Assembly: GCA_030037515.1 (NCBI GenBank)
Contig: JASHRE010000251.1
Location: forward strand, 1-11,251
Origin: Candidatus Sulfotelmatobacter sp.
GTDB taxonomy: Bacteria > Acidobacteriota > Terriglobia > Terriglobales > Acidobacteriaceae
DNA length: 11,251 nt
Reading direction: 5' to 3'
The position numbers and the translations under genes were made by a program. Below, piece by piece: positions 1-6,362 of this stretch (its first letter is position 1; the number at the start of each line of letters is the position of its first letter). A model generated the notes under the pieces. It searched no databases. It worked only from the letters and a program-made list of their open reading frames with translations, and was not told where the DNA came from.

Positions 1-2403
1 GAAAACGTTCGAGGGAATTTTGGAATTGCCGACCAACAGACTCTTGCCGTCTGGCGTCCAATGCACGGCATCTTCGCCCGGATTTACATTGGGAACACGA
101 ACGGGATCCCCTCCCGAAACGGGATAAATCGAGATGCTGCCCTCCGGATCGCGCGCGGCAACCTGCGTGCCGTCCGGCGAAATGCAGTTTCTATACCGAA
201 GCGCTATTCCTTCGGGACTGATGGGCTTGGGAGTTGAGCCGCTGAGATCGGTGACCCATAAACGCAGGCCGCGCCCGGCTGGTACATTGCCCAGGATAAG
301 AATGTGTTTCTGATCGGGGAAGAAATAGGCCTGATGCGGCTGGACGTCAGCGGTTGAAATCGATTTCGACTCGCCGGGCCCGGTCGGCAACTCCACCATA
401 CCGTGGCGGGTTCCGCGGGTTAGAGCAATGACCCATTTGCCATCGGGCGACAAGGTTGGAGCGCGTCCTTCGCCGAGGCGCACGGCGGGCGAGCCATCGG
501 TCCCCCGCACATAGATCACTCCGGTCTCGCCGCCGGCTTCGCCAGTTTCGTCGAAGGAAACCAGAGTTCCGTCGTCGCTGATGTCGCGAGGGATGGTCCA
601 ATCATGCCAGCTGAGATCGCGCTCTTTGGTTTCGCCCGGAGCGAGTCCGATCATTCCGGCGCGGAGATCGTCGCGCGAAAACAGAATCCGGCCATCCTTG
701 AAGATGTCTTGAAGTGTTAGCGTGCCGGTGCCGAGGTAGACCAGCCTTTCCTTGCCAGCAAGTGAGACGGCGTGCAACTCGCGGCTCGAGCCGGAAGTGG
801 TGGCCGTGAACCAGATCTCATTTCCGGTGGGCCACCACGCCAGACCCTGCGCGCTGACGTACTCCTCGGTAAGGATCTTCTCTTTGCCCTCGAGGTCGAC
901 GACGGCAACGGCGCCGAGGTCGTCGCGGGAATAGGGATGGTCGATGAAGGCCACGAGTTTGCCATCGGGCGAAACGCGGGGATGGCTGGCCCACGCCGCA
1001 GTTTCGTACAGGACATGGTCCAAGGGATACTCCAGCCGTTCTTTGCCTCCAACGCGGCGCACGACGGCAAGGTTCCGGCCATCCGGCGACCAGTCTGCGT
1101 ACTCTACGCCATCCACAATGTCTCGTGGTGCCCCACCACCCTGCGGGCTGCGCGCCAGCATACCGGTGGATTCGAATCCCTCTGCGGCGCGACGTCCTGT
1201 GGAGACAGCCAATTCGCCGGTGGGGGAAACCGCAAGGATGTCGGTCGTGGTCATGCCCAGCGGACGCGCTTCCGTGCTGTTGCTTTGCGATGCGAAGACT
1301 TCGACCGGGCGACCCTCCCAGGCAGCGCCATAGATCAAACTGCCGTCAGGCGTGAACCGCGCATTCCAAATGGTGCCGCGGCGAAACGAAATGCGATGCA
1401 ATTTGGGATGCATGATGGAAGGCGAGGAACGCAACCATGCCGCACCGCCGAAACCGACTACAAATGTGAGAAGGGCGAGGGCCGCCGGCCGAACCCAGGG
1501 TTTGCGCTGAGACCCCGCCGAAACTGCAGAGAAGGTCTGCGCTCCCGTGGAAGAACCGGAGAGCAGTTCCAGGTCGAAGGCGACGTCGTGGGCTGACTGA
1601 AAGCGCTGGCCGGGCTGCTTCTCCATGCAATGCCGGACAATGCGTTCGAGGGCGGGAGGGATCTGCGCCATCGCCGAGGTGAAGAACTCCGGCGGCTCGT
1701 CGTTCAGGATCGCGGTCATGGTCTCGGCGCTCGTGTTACGCCTGAACGCTCGCCGGCCGGTGAGCATTTCGTAAAGAATCGAGCCGAAACTGAAAATGTC
1801 GGAACGGTGATCGGCGGGTTCGCCGCGCACCTGCTCGGGAGACATGTATCCGGCGGTTCCGAGAACTTGTCCAGCCGTGGTGTGCGCCGTGTCACCATCG
1901 ACGGTTTCGGCTTGTTCGCGCGGGCGACGCAGCTTAGCAAGACCGAAGTCGAGAATCTTCAGGCGTCCGCTGCGAGTGAGAAAAACATTCTCCGGCTTGA
2001 GATCGCGATGAACGATGCCCTTCTCGTGTGCGGCGGCCAATCCGCTGGCCAACTGCACTGCGAGATCGATGGCTTTGCGCGGTGGAACGGGCCCCAAGTT
2101 GATTCTCAGTCGCAGGGTCTCCCCTTCGAGAAGCTCCGAGACGATATAGTGGACGCCGTTCTCACTGCCGATGTCGTAGATGGAAACAATATTGGGATGA
2201 TTGAGCGCAGCTACGGCACGCGCTTCCTGCTCGAAACGGCGCAGCCGGTCGGTATCTGCCGTGAACGATGCGGGCAGCACTTTTACTGCTACATCTCGCG
2301 ACAGGCGCGGATCGTGCGCGCGGTAGACTTCGCCCATGCCCCCGGCCCCGATGAGAGAAGTAATTTTGTAGGGACCGAGTAGGGTGTTTGGCGCGAAGGG
2401 CAT
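1..2403 (-). CDS. Ser/Thr protein kinase with transmembrane helix and TolB/WD40-like propeller sensor (3' end cut by window)
   Basis: I translated the minus strand by hand: 801 codons stay open from the ATG at 2403 to base 1, with an in-frame TAA 12 bases upstream of the ATG fixing the start. Residues 1-280 form a Hanks-type kinase: glycine loop GAGGMGEVY (19-27), catalytic Lys41 in VAVKVL, Glu60, HRDLKPEN (132-139), DFG (152-154) and MSPEQ (187-191). All catalytic residues are present, so it should be active. A hydrophobic helix (about 306-324) follows, flanked by Arg/Lys on the kinase side, so the C-terminal part should lie outside the cytoplasm. That part carries six [ST]PDG motifs (ending at 354, 442, 481, 655, 745, 786), typical of TolB/PD40 propeller blades. 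It would phosphorylate Ser/Thr targets in response to a ligand or stress sensed by the propeller; both ligand and target are unknown. It stands alone and diverges from trpE. The missing end is probably only a few dozen residues (inferred). Confidence 0.93.
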   Translation of the reverse strand, partial: MPFAPNTLLGPYKITSLIGAGGMGEVYRAHDPRLSRDVAVKVLPASFTADTDRLRRFEQEARAVAALNHPNIVSIYDIGSENGVHYIVSELLEGETLRLRINLGPVPPRKAIDLAVQLASGLAAAHEKGIVHRDLKPENVFLTRSGRLKILDFGLAKLRRPREQAETVDGDTAHTTAGQVLGTAGYMSPEQVRGEPADHRSDIFSFGSILYEMLTGRRAFRRNTSAETMTAILNDEPPEFFTSAMAQIPPALERIVRHCMEKQPGQRFQSAHDVAFDLELLSGSSTGAQTFSAVSAGSQRKPWVRPAALALLTFVVGFGGAAWLRSSPSIMHPKLHRISFRRGTIWNARFTPDGSLIYGAAWEGRPVEVFASQSNSTEARPLGMTTTDILAVSPTGELAVSTGRRAAEGFESTGMLARSPQGGGAPRDIVDGVEYADWSPDGRNLAVVRRVGGKERLEYPLDHVLYETAAWASHPRVSPDGKLVAFIDHPYSRDDLGAVAVVDLEGKEKILTEEYVSAQGLAWWPTGNEIWFTATTSGSSRELHAVSLAGKERLVYLGTGTLTLQDIFKDGRILFSRDDLRAGMIGLAPGETKERDLSWHDWTIPRDISDDGTLVSFDETGEAGGETGVIYVRGTDGSPAVRLGEGRAPTLSPDGKWVIALTRGTRHGMVELPTGPGESKSISTADVQPHQAYFFPDQKHILILGNVPAGRGLRLWVTDLSGSTPKPISPEGIALRYRNCISPDGTQVAARDPEGSISIYPVSGGDPVRVPNVNPGEDAVHWTPDGKSLLVGNSKIPSNVF

Positions 2404-2411
2404 GCCCGGGC

Positions 2412-2417
2412 ATTATA
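2412..2417 (-). promoter_or_regulatory. -10 box (TATAAT) of the kinase gene
   Basis: Read on the minus strand this is a perfect TATAAT whose last base lies only 8 bases before the kinase ATG at 2403. Transcription would begin about base 2405, leaving almost no leader, so the mRNA could be leaderless. No convincing -35 is visible at 16-18 bp spacing, and no Shine-Dalgarno can fit between this box and the ATG. The assignment rests on the consensus match and position alone. Confidence 0.5.
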
Positions 2418-2478
2418 CGCTGGGGGCCAAAAGGGTTTGGACTTGTTCACTCCGACGTCCCAAGTTCAATAACCATCA

Positions 2479-2570
2479 AGGACGCGAAGAAACACGAAGC
2501 TTTCTGTAACTTTGCATCCTTCGTGCTTAATCAGGGAATGCGTCTTCATCATCGAGATGCTTCGCGTCCT
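2479..2570. repeat. Nested palindromic intergenic repeat (REP/MITE-like)
   Basis: The 92-bp element is bounded by perfect 11-bp inverted repeats: AGGACGCGAAG (2479-2489) and CTTCGCGTCCT (2560-2570). Inside is a second perfect 7-bp pair, CACGAAG (2493-2499) and CTTCGTG (2519-2525). The left arm is also a degenerate direct repeat (GACGCGAAG, then ACACGAAG). Such 'CGAAGGA' palindromic units recur in intergenic DNA of several phyla including Acidobacteriota; I recall this as a pattern and did not check it. It could act as a bidirectional structured RNA, a transcription boundary between the divergent kinase and trpE genes, or a non-autonomous mobile repeat. No target-site duplication is obvious. 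Confidence 0.6.
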
Positions 2571-2582
2571 GCGCCCAGGACC

Positions 2583-2591
2583 TGTCATAAT
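2583..2591 (+). promoter_or_regulatory. Possible extended -10 promoter for trpE
   Basis: TGTCATAAT fits the extended -10 pattern TGn plus a five-of-six match to TATAAT. The start of transcription would be near 2598, giving a leader of about 48 bases before the trpE ATG. The leader contains the perfect palindrome CTCGGCCGAG (2601-2610), but no Trp-codon leader peptide, so classical trp attenuation is not supported. No clear -35 is present. Confidence 0.35.
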
Positions 2592-2645
2592 TAAGGACCC
2601 CTCGGCCGAGACGCATATCCGCTCCGAGAGCTTGCGAACTGAATC

Positions 2646-4124
2646 ATGCTGCAGCCTGACTTCAAGGAATTTTTCCGGCTGGCCCGGGGGAAGACGCTCA
2701 TCCCGGTGGTGAAGTCGGTGAGCGCAGACTTGCTGACGCCGGTTTCGGCATTTCTGGCCATCGCAAACAAGGAAAAGCATGCCTTCCTACTGGAGTCGAT
2801 CGAGCGCGGCGAGCAGATCGGGCGTTACACGTTTTTGGGCGCACGGCCGTACATGTACGTGAAAGCGGGGGAAGGGAAAGTTGAGATTCAGCGGGGCAAG
2901 CGTCGCGAAATCGTCAAGGACAGCGTGTTTCAGGTGGCAAAGAAGCTGTTGCGCGCGCATCGTCCCGCCAACATCGCGGGAATTCCACCCTTTACGGCCG
3001 GCGCGGTGGGGTATTTCGCATATGACGTTGTGCGGCAGCTCGAAAAAATTGGTGACCGCGCCGAGGATGATCTGTCATTGCCCGACGCTGAGTTGATGTT
3101 TTTCGATCGAGTGCTGGCGTTCGATCACCTGCGGCATCAGATTCACATCATGGCGTCGGCAGATGTGACGCAGCAGAGTCCGCGGCGGGCGTACGATCGC
3201 GCCATTCGCGATATTGCGGCGATCGAACGTAAACTTGCCGGCGGCTTGAGCCGGGCATTGTGGAGAAAGTCCGCCGGCAGCAAGACAGAGTTGAAAGTGC
3301 ACGCGGGCACACGACGGGATGATTTTCTGCGCGGCGTGAAACGGTGCAAGGAATACATCGCAGCGGGAGATATTTTTCAGGTCGTGCTCTCGCAACGCCT
3401 CGATTTCATCCCCGGCGTTGCTCCGTTCGATCTGTATCGTGCGCTGCGACAGGTGAATCCCTCTCCGTATCTGTATTTTCTCCAGATGGATGGCACACAC
3501 ATTCTGGGATCGTCCCCTGAAATGCTGGTGCGTGTAAGCGGACGCAAACTGGAATATCGGCCGATTGCGGGCACTCATGCGCGGGGGCGGGATGAAGCCG
3601 AAGATGCGCGACTGGAACAGTTGATGCGAAACGATGAAAAAGAGCGGGCGGAGCACGTGATGCTCGTCGATCTGGGCCGCAACGATCTGGGACGAGTGAG
3701 CGAGTACGGATCGGTGAAGGTGAAGGATCTGATGTACGTGGAGAGATACTCGCACGTGATGCATTTGGTCTCGGCGCTCGAAGGCACGCTGCGTAAAGAT
3801 CTGGATGCGCTCGATGCGTTTACCGCGTGCTTTCCGGCGGGAACGTTAAGCGGCGCGCCGAAAGTGCGAGCCATGCAGATTATTGAGGAACTCGAACCGA
3901 CGCGACGCGGCATCTATGGCGGCTCGGTGCTTTATGCGGATTTCGCGGGGAATCTGGATTCCTGCATCGGGATCCGTACGGTGCTCACGCAGGGCAAGAA
4001 GGCGTACGTCCAAGCGGGCGCGGGGATCGTGGCCGACTCCGATCCCGCCGCCGAGTATCAGGAATCCATGAACAAGGCGCAAGCGCTGCTCACGGCCGTA
4101 GAACTCGCGCGAAACCGACGCTAG
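2646..4124 (+). CDS. trpE: Anthranilate synthase component I
   Basis: This cytoplasmic enzyme converts chorismate to anthranilate, the first committed step of tryptophan synthesis, using ammonia delivered by the TrpG glutamine amidotransferase. The 492-residue product has the family's usual length. The N-terminal domain carries the tryptophan-binding motif LLES (48-51), pointing to feedback inhibition. The C-terminal chorismate-binding domain has GSSPEML, RPIAGTHARG (about 305-313), FPAGTLSGAPK, YGGSVLYADFAGNLDSCIGIRT and AGAGIVADSDPAAEYQE. Alanine in PIAGT (A308), where aminodeoxychorismate synthase PabB has the catalytic lysine of PIKGT, separates TrpE from PabB. The start is supported by the family-typical opening MLQPDFKEFFRLARG; the ribosome site is weak. 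No trpG, trpD or trpC follows, so this trpE is separated from the rest of the pathway within this window. It converges with the csbD-like gene, 8 bp between stops. Confidence 0.96.
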   Translation: MLQPDFKEFFRLARGKTLIPVVKSVSADLLTPVSAFLAIANKEKHAFLLESIERGEQIGRYTFLGARPYMYVKAGEGKVEIQRGKRREIVKDSVFQVAKKLLRAHRPANIAGIPPFTAGAVGYFAYDVVRQLEKIGDRAEDDLSLPDAELMFFDRVLAFDHLRHQIHIMASADVTQQSPRRAYDRAIRDIAAIERKLAGGLSRALWRKSAGSKTELKVHAGTRRDDFLRGVKRCKEYIAAGDIFQVVLSQRLDFIPGVAPFDLYRALRQVNPSPYLYFLQMDGTHILGSSPEMLVRVSGRKLEYRPIAGTHARGRDEAEDARLEQLMRNDEKERAEHVMLVDLGRNDLGRVSEYGSVKVKDLMYVERYSHVMHLVSALEGTLRKDLDALDAFTACFPAGTLSGAPKVRAMQIIEELEPTRRGIYGGSVLYADFAGNLDSCIGIRTVLTQGKKAYVQAGAGIVADSDPAAEYQESMNKAQALLTAVELARNRR

Positions 4125-4132
4125 CGCAAATT

Positions 4133-4372
4133 CTAGGCCGCGTCCTTGTCTTTATCCTTCCCATCCGTCAGGTCGTGCGCGGTCTTGTTCACGCGCTCGG
4201 CGGCATGCTTGGCGCCTTCTTTGACTTTACCGGCGGTGTCCTGAACTTTGCCTTTTTCGATGCCGCGTGCCTTCTGCCCTTTGTCGCCACTTGATTCGCC
4301 AGCTTCACGCTGTACGCGCCCGGCGATGTCTTTCGCCTTGCCCTCCACGTTGTCTTTGTTCACGTCGGTCAT
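4133..4372 (-). CDS. CsbD-family stress-response protein
   Basis: The 79-residue product is small, highly charged, lacks cysteine and hydrophobic segments, and is rich in Lys, Gly, Asp and Glu. It opens MTDVNKDNVEGKAKDIAGRVQ and contains the repeated G-K-x-K/Q-D-x-A-G-x-V pattern (EGKAKDIAGRV, then KGKVQDTAGKV), the hallmark of the CsbD/YjbJ family, which is often induced by general stress; the molecular role is not known. The tail is a Lys/Asp run (DGKDKDKDAA). The ATG at 4372 was preferred over far-upstream starts because a strong AGGAGG lies 6 bases before it and the upstream in-frame sequence (Arg/Pro/Cys-rich) is unlike the family. It is transcribed toward trpE with no obvious terminator in the 8-bp gap, so read-through antisense to trpE is possible. 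Confidence 0.9.
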   Translation of the reverse strand: MTDVNKDNVEGKAKDIAGRVQREAGESSGDKGQKARGIEKGKVQDTAGKVKEGAKHAAERVNKTAHDLTDGKDKDKDAA

Positions 4373-4378
4373 GTATCG

Positions 4379-4384
4379 CCTCCT
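4379..4384 (-). promoter_or_regulatory. Shine-Dalgarno of the csbD-like gene
   Basis: On the minus strand GAGGAGG precedes the ATG at 4372 by 6 bases, close to ideal. It is the strongest ribosome site in the window and fixes the csbD start against the longer in-frame extension. Strong initiation fits a small, abundantly made stress protein. Confidence 0.8.
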
Positions 4385-4396
4385 CGAGCTTGACGC

Positions 4397-4448
4397 CCAA
4401 ATTGCTAGGTTTGGTGCCTGCGACTCGCCGCAGGTTGCGGCAATTTGG
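4397..4448 (-). promoter_or_regulatory. Nested inverted repeats, possible structured leader upstream of csbD
   Basis: Two perfect nested inverted repeats occur here: an outer 9-bp pair CCAAATTGC (4397-4405) with GCAATTTGG (4440-4448), and an inner 6-bp pair CCTGCG (4417-4422) with CGCAGG (4429-4434) closing a 6-base loop. In the csbD transcript this would fold as a hairpin with an asymmetric internal loop (11 and 5 bases), ending about 12 bases before the Shine-Dalgarno. It could be a translational or stability element, or an operator of dyad type. Whether it is transcribed is not shown, since no clear csbD promoter is visible. Confidence 0.4.
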
Positions 4449-4542
4449 TGTCTGGCGGGCAATCGCTGGGTTGAAGTTACGTATTTGGAACGGTCCGACC
4501 ACAATCCTGCAGGGCAGGGACGCCGATGGGCGTGTACATCCA

Positions 4543-4572
4543 TTGACTCCCCTGCCCGCATCTCTCTATCCT
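4543..4572 (+). promoter_or_regulatory. Sigma70-like promoter of the lipoprotein gene
   Basis: TTGACT (4543-4548) and TATCCT (4567-4572) are separated by 18 bp, a good vegetative promoter arrangement and the best -35/-10 pair in the window. Initiation would fall near 4579, giving a leader of about 110 bases before the ATG at 4691. The leader shows no motif I recognise. This promoter lies in the 318-bp gap between csbD and the lipoprotein gene, which otherwise holds only the csbD leader elements. Confidence 0.5.
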
Positions 4573-4690
4573 CAGTAGGGAGATTTGTGTCGATGACCTC
4601 GGGTTTGTCTGGCGAAGGAGTGGATCAAAGTAGCCAGTCGTCGCCTTCAGTTTTTTCGATTCGAAGGCAATTTGTAATTTGAAGGGATCT

Positions 4691-5245
4691 ATGAGGAAAC
4701 TTGCATTCTTAACGTTGCTGGCCAGCGCAGTGTTGGTTTCCAGTTGCGGCAGCAATCGGATCCAGCCCACCCCAACCAGCAGCACGACCGGAAACTGGGA
4801 GGCACAACTGACCGGCGGCAGCGGGCCGGCCACGGGGCTGAGTTTTCTGATCAACTTCTACTTCAGTACGACGAACGGTAACGGCGCTGGACCCATCACC
4901 GTCAACGATTTTTCCTTTCTCAACGCGAATACGTGTTTTCCGAGTGTTGGCGGCGTGAGCGGCAACGCGATGCTGACCAACAACACCAACACCAACCAGA
5001 TCACAGGTACGATGACGCTGACCATCAAGTCGGCGTCTGGCAGTACGCTCACGCTTACCGCAAACCCTCCTACAGGCGAAGTTTTGGGCACGTCGAACAA
5101 CGGCACAATGACGAACGGTGCCGTGAACGGCACGTGGACATTGACTAATGGCAGCAATAGCGCCTGTAACGCCGGAGGCAGTTCGAGTACCGTGCAACCC
5201 AGTTTCGTCATGTGCCAGAATGCGGCGACCTGCACCACCGGCTAG
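4691..5245 (+). CDS. Secreted Thr/Asn-rich lipoprotein, function unknown
   Basis: The 184-residue product begins MRKLAFLTLLASAVLVSSCG, a signal peptide with lipobox V-S-S-C and lipidation at Cys19, so it should be anchored in a membrane by the Lgt/LspA/Lnt pathway. The mature part is low in charge and rich in Thr, Asn, Ser and Gly, with an alternating polar/hydrophobic pattern that suggests beta structure (for example GTMTLTIKSASGSTLTLTA, 106-124, and NGTWTLTNG, 146-154). Four further cysteines (82, 159, 175, 181) could form disulfides in the periplasm. The ATG at 4691 was chosen because AAGGGA lies just before it and gives a standard signal peptide; a TTG at 4679 would add four residues (MKGS). 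I do not recognise a family. Similar short Thr/Asn-rich lipoproteins are common in Acidobacteriota (recollection, not checked). It has its own promoter and is probably monocistronic. Confidence 0.85.
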   Translation: MRKLAFLTLLASAVLVSSCGSNRIQPTPTSSTTGNWEAQLTGGSGPATGLSFLINFYFSTTNGNGAGPITVNDFSFLNANTCFPSVGGVSGNAMLTNNTNTNQITGTMTLTIKSASGSTLTLTANPPTGEVLGTSNNGTMTNGAVNGTWTLTNGSNSACNAGGSSSTVQPSFVMCQNAATCTTG

Positions 5246-5301
5246 CTCCTGACGCTACTAGAAAAATTCCAAGGCAACGCCGCAGTGGCTTCCTTGCGCC
5301 T

Positions 5302-5320
5302 CACTGCTATACAGTGGGAG
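5302..5320 (+). promoter_or_regulatory. Start region of lpxD: possible -10 and Shine-Dalgarno within a small hairpin
   Basis: CACTG (5302-5306) and CAGTG (5312-5316) form a perfect 5-bp stem around CTATA, directly before GGGAG (5316-5320), the only Shine-Dalgarno-like sequence for the ATG at 5323, spaced just 2 bases. An upstream GCAGTG (5282-5287) can instead pair with CACTGC (5302-5307), so two hairpins compete for the same arm. The same stretch reads TGCTATACA, a weak extended -10 that would start transcription at about the ATG. Both readings are tentative, and they exclude each other. Confidence 0.3.
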
Positions 5321-5322
5321 CC

Positions 5323-6333
5323 ATGCGCCAGGCAGGGCTGCGTTCGCTAGTGGAGATTGCGAAGGGGGTCGAATCTCGGCTAATGGGCGACAGCGCGATC
5401 GCAATCAGAGGCGTTGCCAGCATCGAATCTGCGGAAGCGGGCGATCTCGTTTTCGTGGATGATCCGAAGCATCTGGCAGCGGCCCTGGCGTGTCGGGCGA
5501 GCGCCATCGTTGCGGGAGAATTCGCGGCCGCGAGGGATAGCGTGAAGCCGCTACTCATCAGTGAGCACCCGAAGCTCGCCTTCGCACGAGCGGCGCGACT
5601 GTTGAGTTCCGACTCAGGATGTGATTCTTCTGGAGTGGATCCCACTGCCGTCATTCATCCCACGGCCACACTGGCGTCGCGCCTGTGCATTGAGGCGCGA
5701 GCGGTGATCAGCCCCGAGGCGGCCATCGGCGAGTGTACGCGTATCGGCGCCGGTTGCGCGATTGGAGAAGGCGTGCGGATCGGGCGCGAGTGCGAGATTT
5801 ATCCCAACGTCACGATTTATCCCGGCACGATACTCGGTGATCGAGTAATCGTGCATGCGGGGGCAGTGCTGGGCAGCGACGGTTTCGGGTACGTCCGCGA
5901 CGGGAAGACTGGCCATTATGAGAAATTCCCGCAGTTTGGACGGTTGGTGATCGAGAACGACGTGGAGATCGGAGCGAACACGACGATTGATCGCGGTGCG
6001 CTCGATGAAACGCGTGTCCGGCGCGGAGCGAAGATCGACAATCTGGTTCACATCGGCCACAACTGCCAGATCGGCGAAGACGTGGTGATCGCGGCGCAGA
6101 CCGGGCTTTCGGGAAGCATCGTCATTGAAAATGGCGCCGTGCTCGGCGGACAGGTGGGAATCGGCGAACATGCGCGGATCGGGGAAGGCGTGATGATCGG
6201 CGGCCAGGGCGGGGTTCTGCCACACAAAATTCTTCGCGGCAAGGGAATCGCGTTCTGGGGGACTCCGGCGCAGCCCTTGCGCGTGTATCTGAAGCAACTG
6301 GCGACGCTGACACGGTTGGCGAGGAAGGAATGA
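5323..6333 (+). CDS. lpxD: UDP-3-O-acylglucosamine N-acyltransferase
   Basis: LpxD adds the second fatty acyl chain to UDP-3-O-acylglucosamine from acyl-ACP, the third step of lipid A synthesis in the cytoplasm; its presence marks a diderm cell. The 336-residue product matches the family length of about 340. The N-terminal uridine-binding domain (about 1-100) includes GDLVFVDDPKHL. From about 110 to 310 run the hexapeptide repeats of a left-handed beta-helix, with GSDGFGY (184-190), TTIDRGALDETR and NLVHIGHNCQIG, in which His246 is the catalytic base. A short helical tail ends at 336. The ATG at 5323 was preferred to an open extension back to 5212 because the latter overlaps the lipoprotein gene and lacks family sequence. 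It is followed 29 bp later by the P-loop gene, probably in the same transcript. Other lipid A genes (lpxA, fabZ, lpxB) are not adjacent. Confidence 0.94.
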   Translation: MRQAGLRSLVEIAKGVESRLMGDSAIAIRGVASIESAEAGDLVFVDDPKHLAAALACRASAIVAGEFAAARDSVKPLLISEHPKLAFARAARLLSSDSGCDSSGVDPTAVIHPTATLASRLCIEARAVISPEAAIGECTRIGAGCAIGEGVRIGRECEIYPNVTIYPGTILGDRVIVHAGAVLGSDGFGYVRDGKTGHYEKFPQFGRLVIENDVEIGANTTIDRGALDETRVRRGAKIDNLVHIGHNCQIGEDVVIAAQTGLSGSIVIENGAVLGGQVGIGEHARIGEGVMIGGQGGVLPHKILRGKGIAFWGTPAQPLRVYLKQLATLTRLARKE

Positions 6334-6362
6334 ACTCCGCCAACTGAGCGGGCAAGGCGCAT

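Noticed and set aside
772..1596. Plus-strand open frame of 274 codons
   Set aside because: It lies fully antisense to the kinase/propeller gene, whose frame carries unmistakable kinase motifs; the translation is Arg/Cys-rich and has no domain signature.
3075..3764. Minus-strand open frame of 229 codons
   Set aside because: Antisense shadow of trpE, with no recognisable motif or ribosome site.
4512..4558. Inverted repeat GGGCAGGG / CCCTGCCC around the lipoprotein promoter
   Set aside because: An 8-bp G/C-only stem with a 31-base loop is plausible by chance at this composition; it could be an operator but nothing else supports it.
4373..4561. N-terminal extension of the csbD-like gene
   Set aside because: The extra residues are unlike CsbD, and AGGAGG lies exactly before the internal ATG at 4372.
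5243..5272. Terminator after the lipoprotein gene
   Set aside because: Only a 4-bp TAGC/GCTA stem is present, followed by A residues, not a T-run, so it does not qualify as an intrinsic terminator.
5212..5322. N-terminal extension of lpxD
   Set aside because: It would overlap the lipoprotein gene by 34 bases, lacks LpxD sequence and has no ribosome site; ATG 5323 gives the family length.
5614..6297. Minus-strand open frame of 227 codons
   Set aside because: Antisense shadow of the lpxD hexapeptide repeats; its regularity reflects the GC-rich repeat codons of lpxD.
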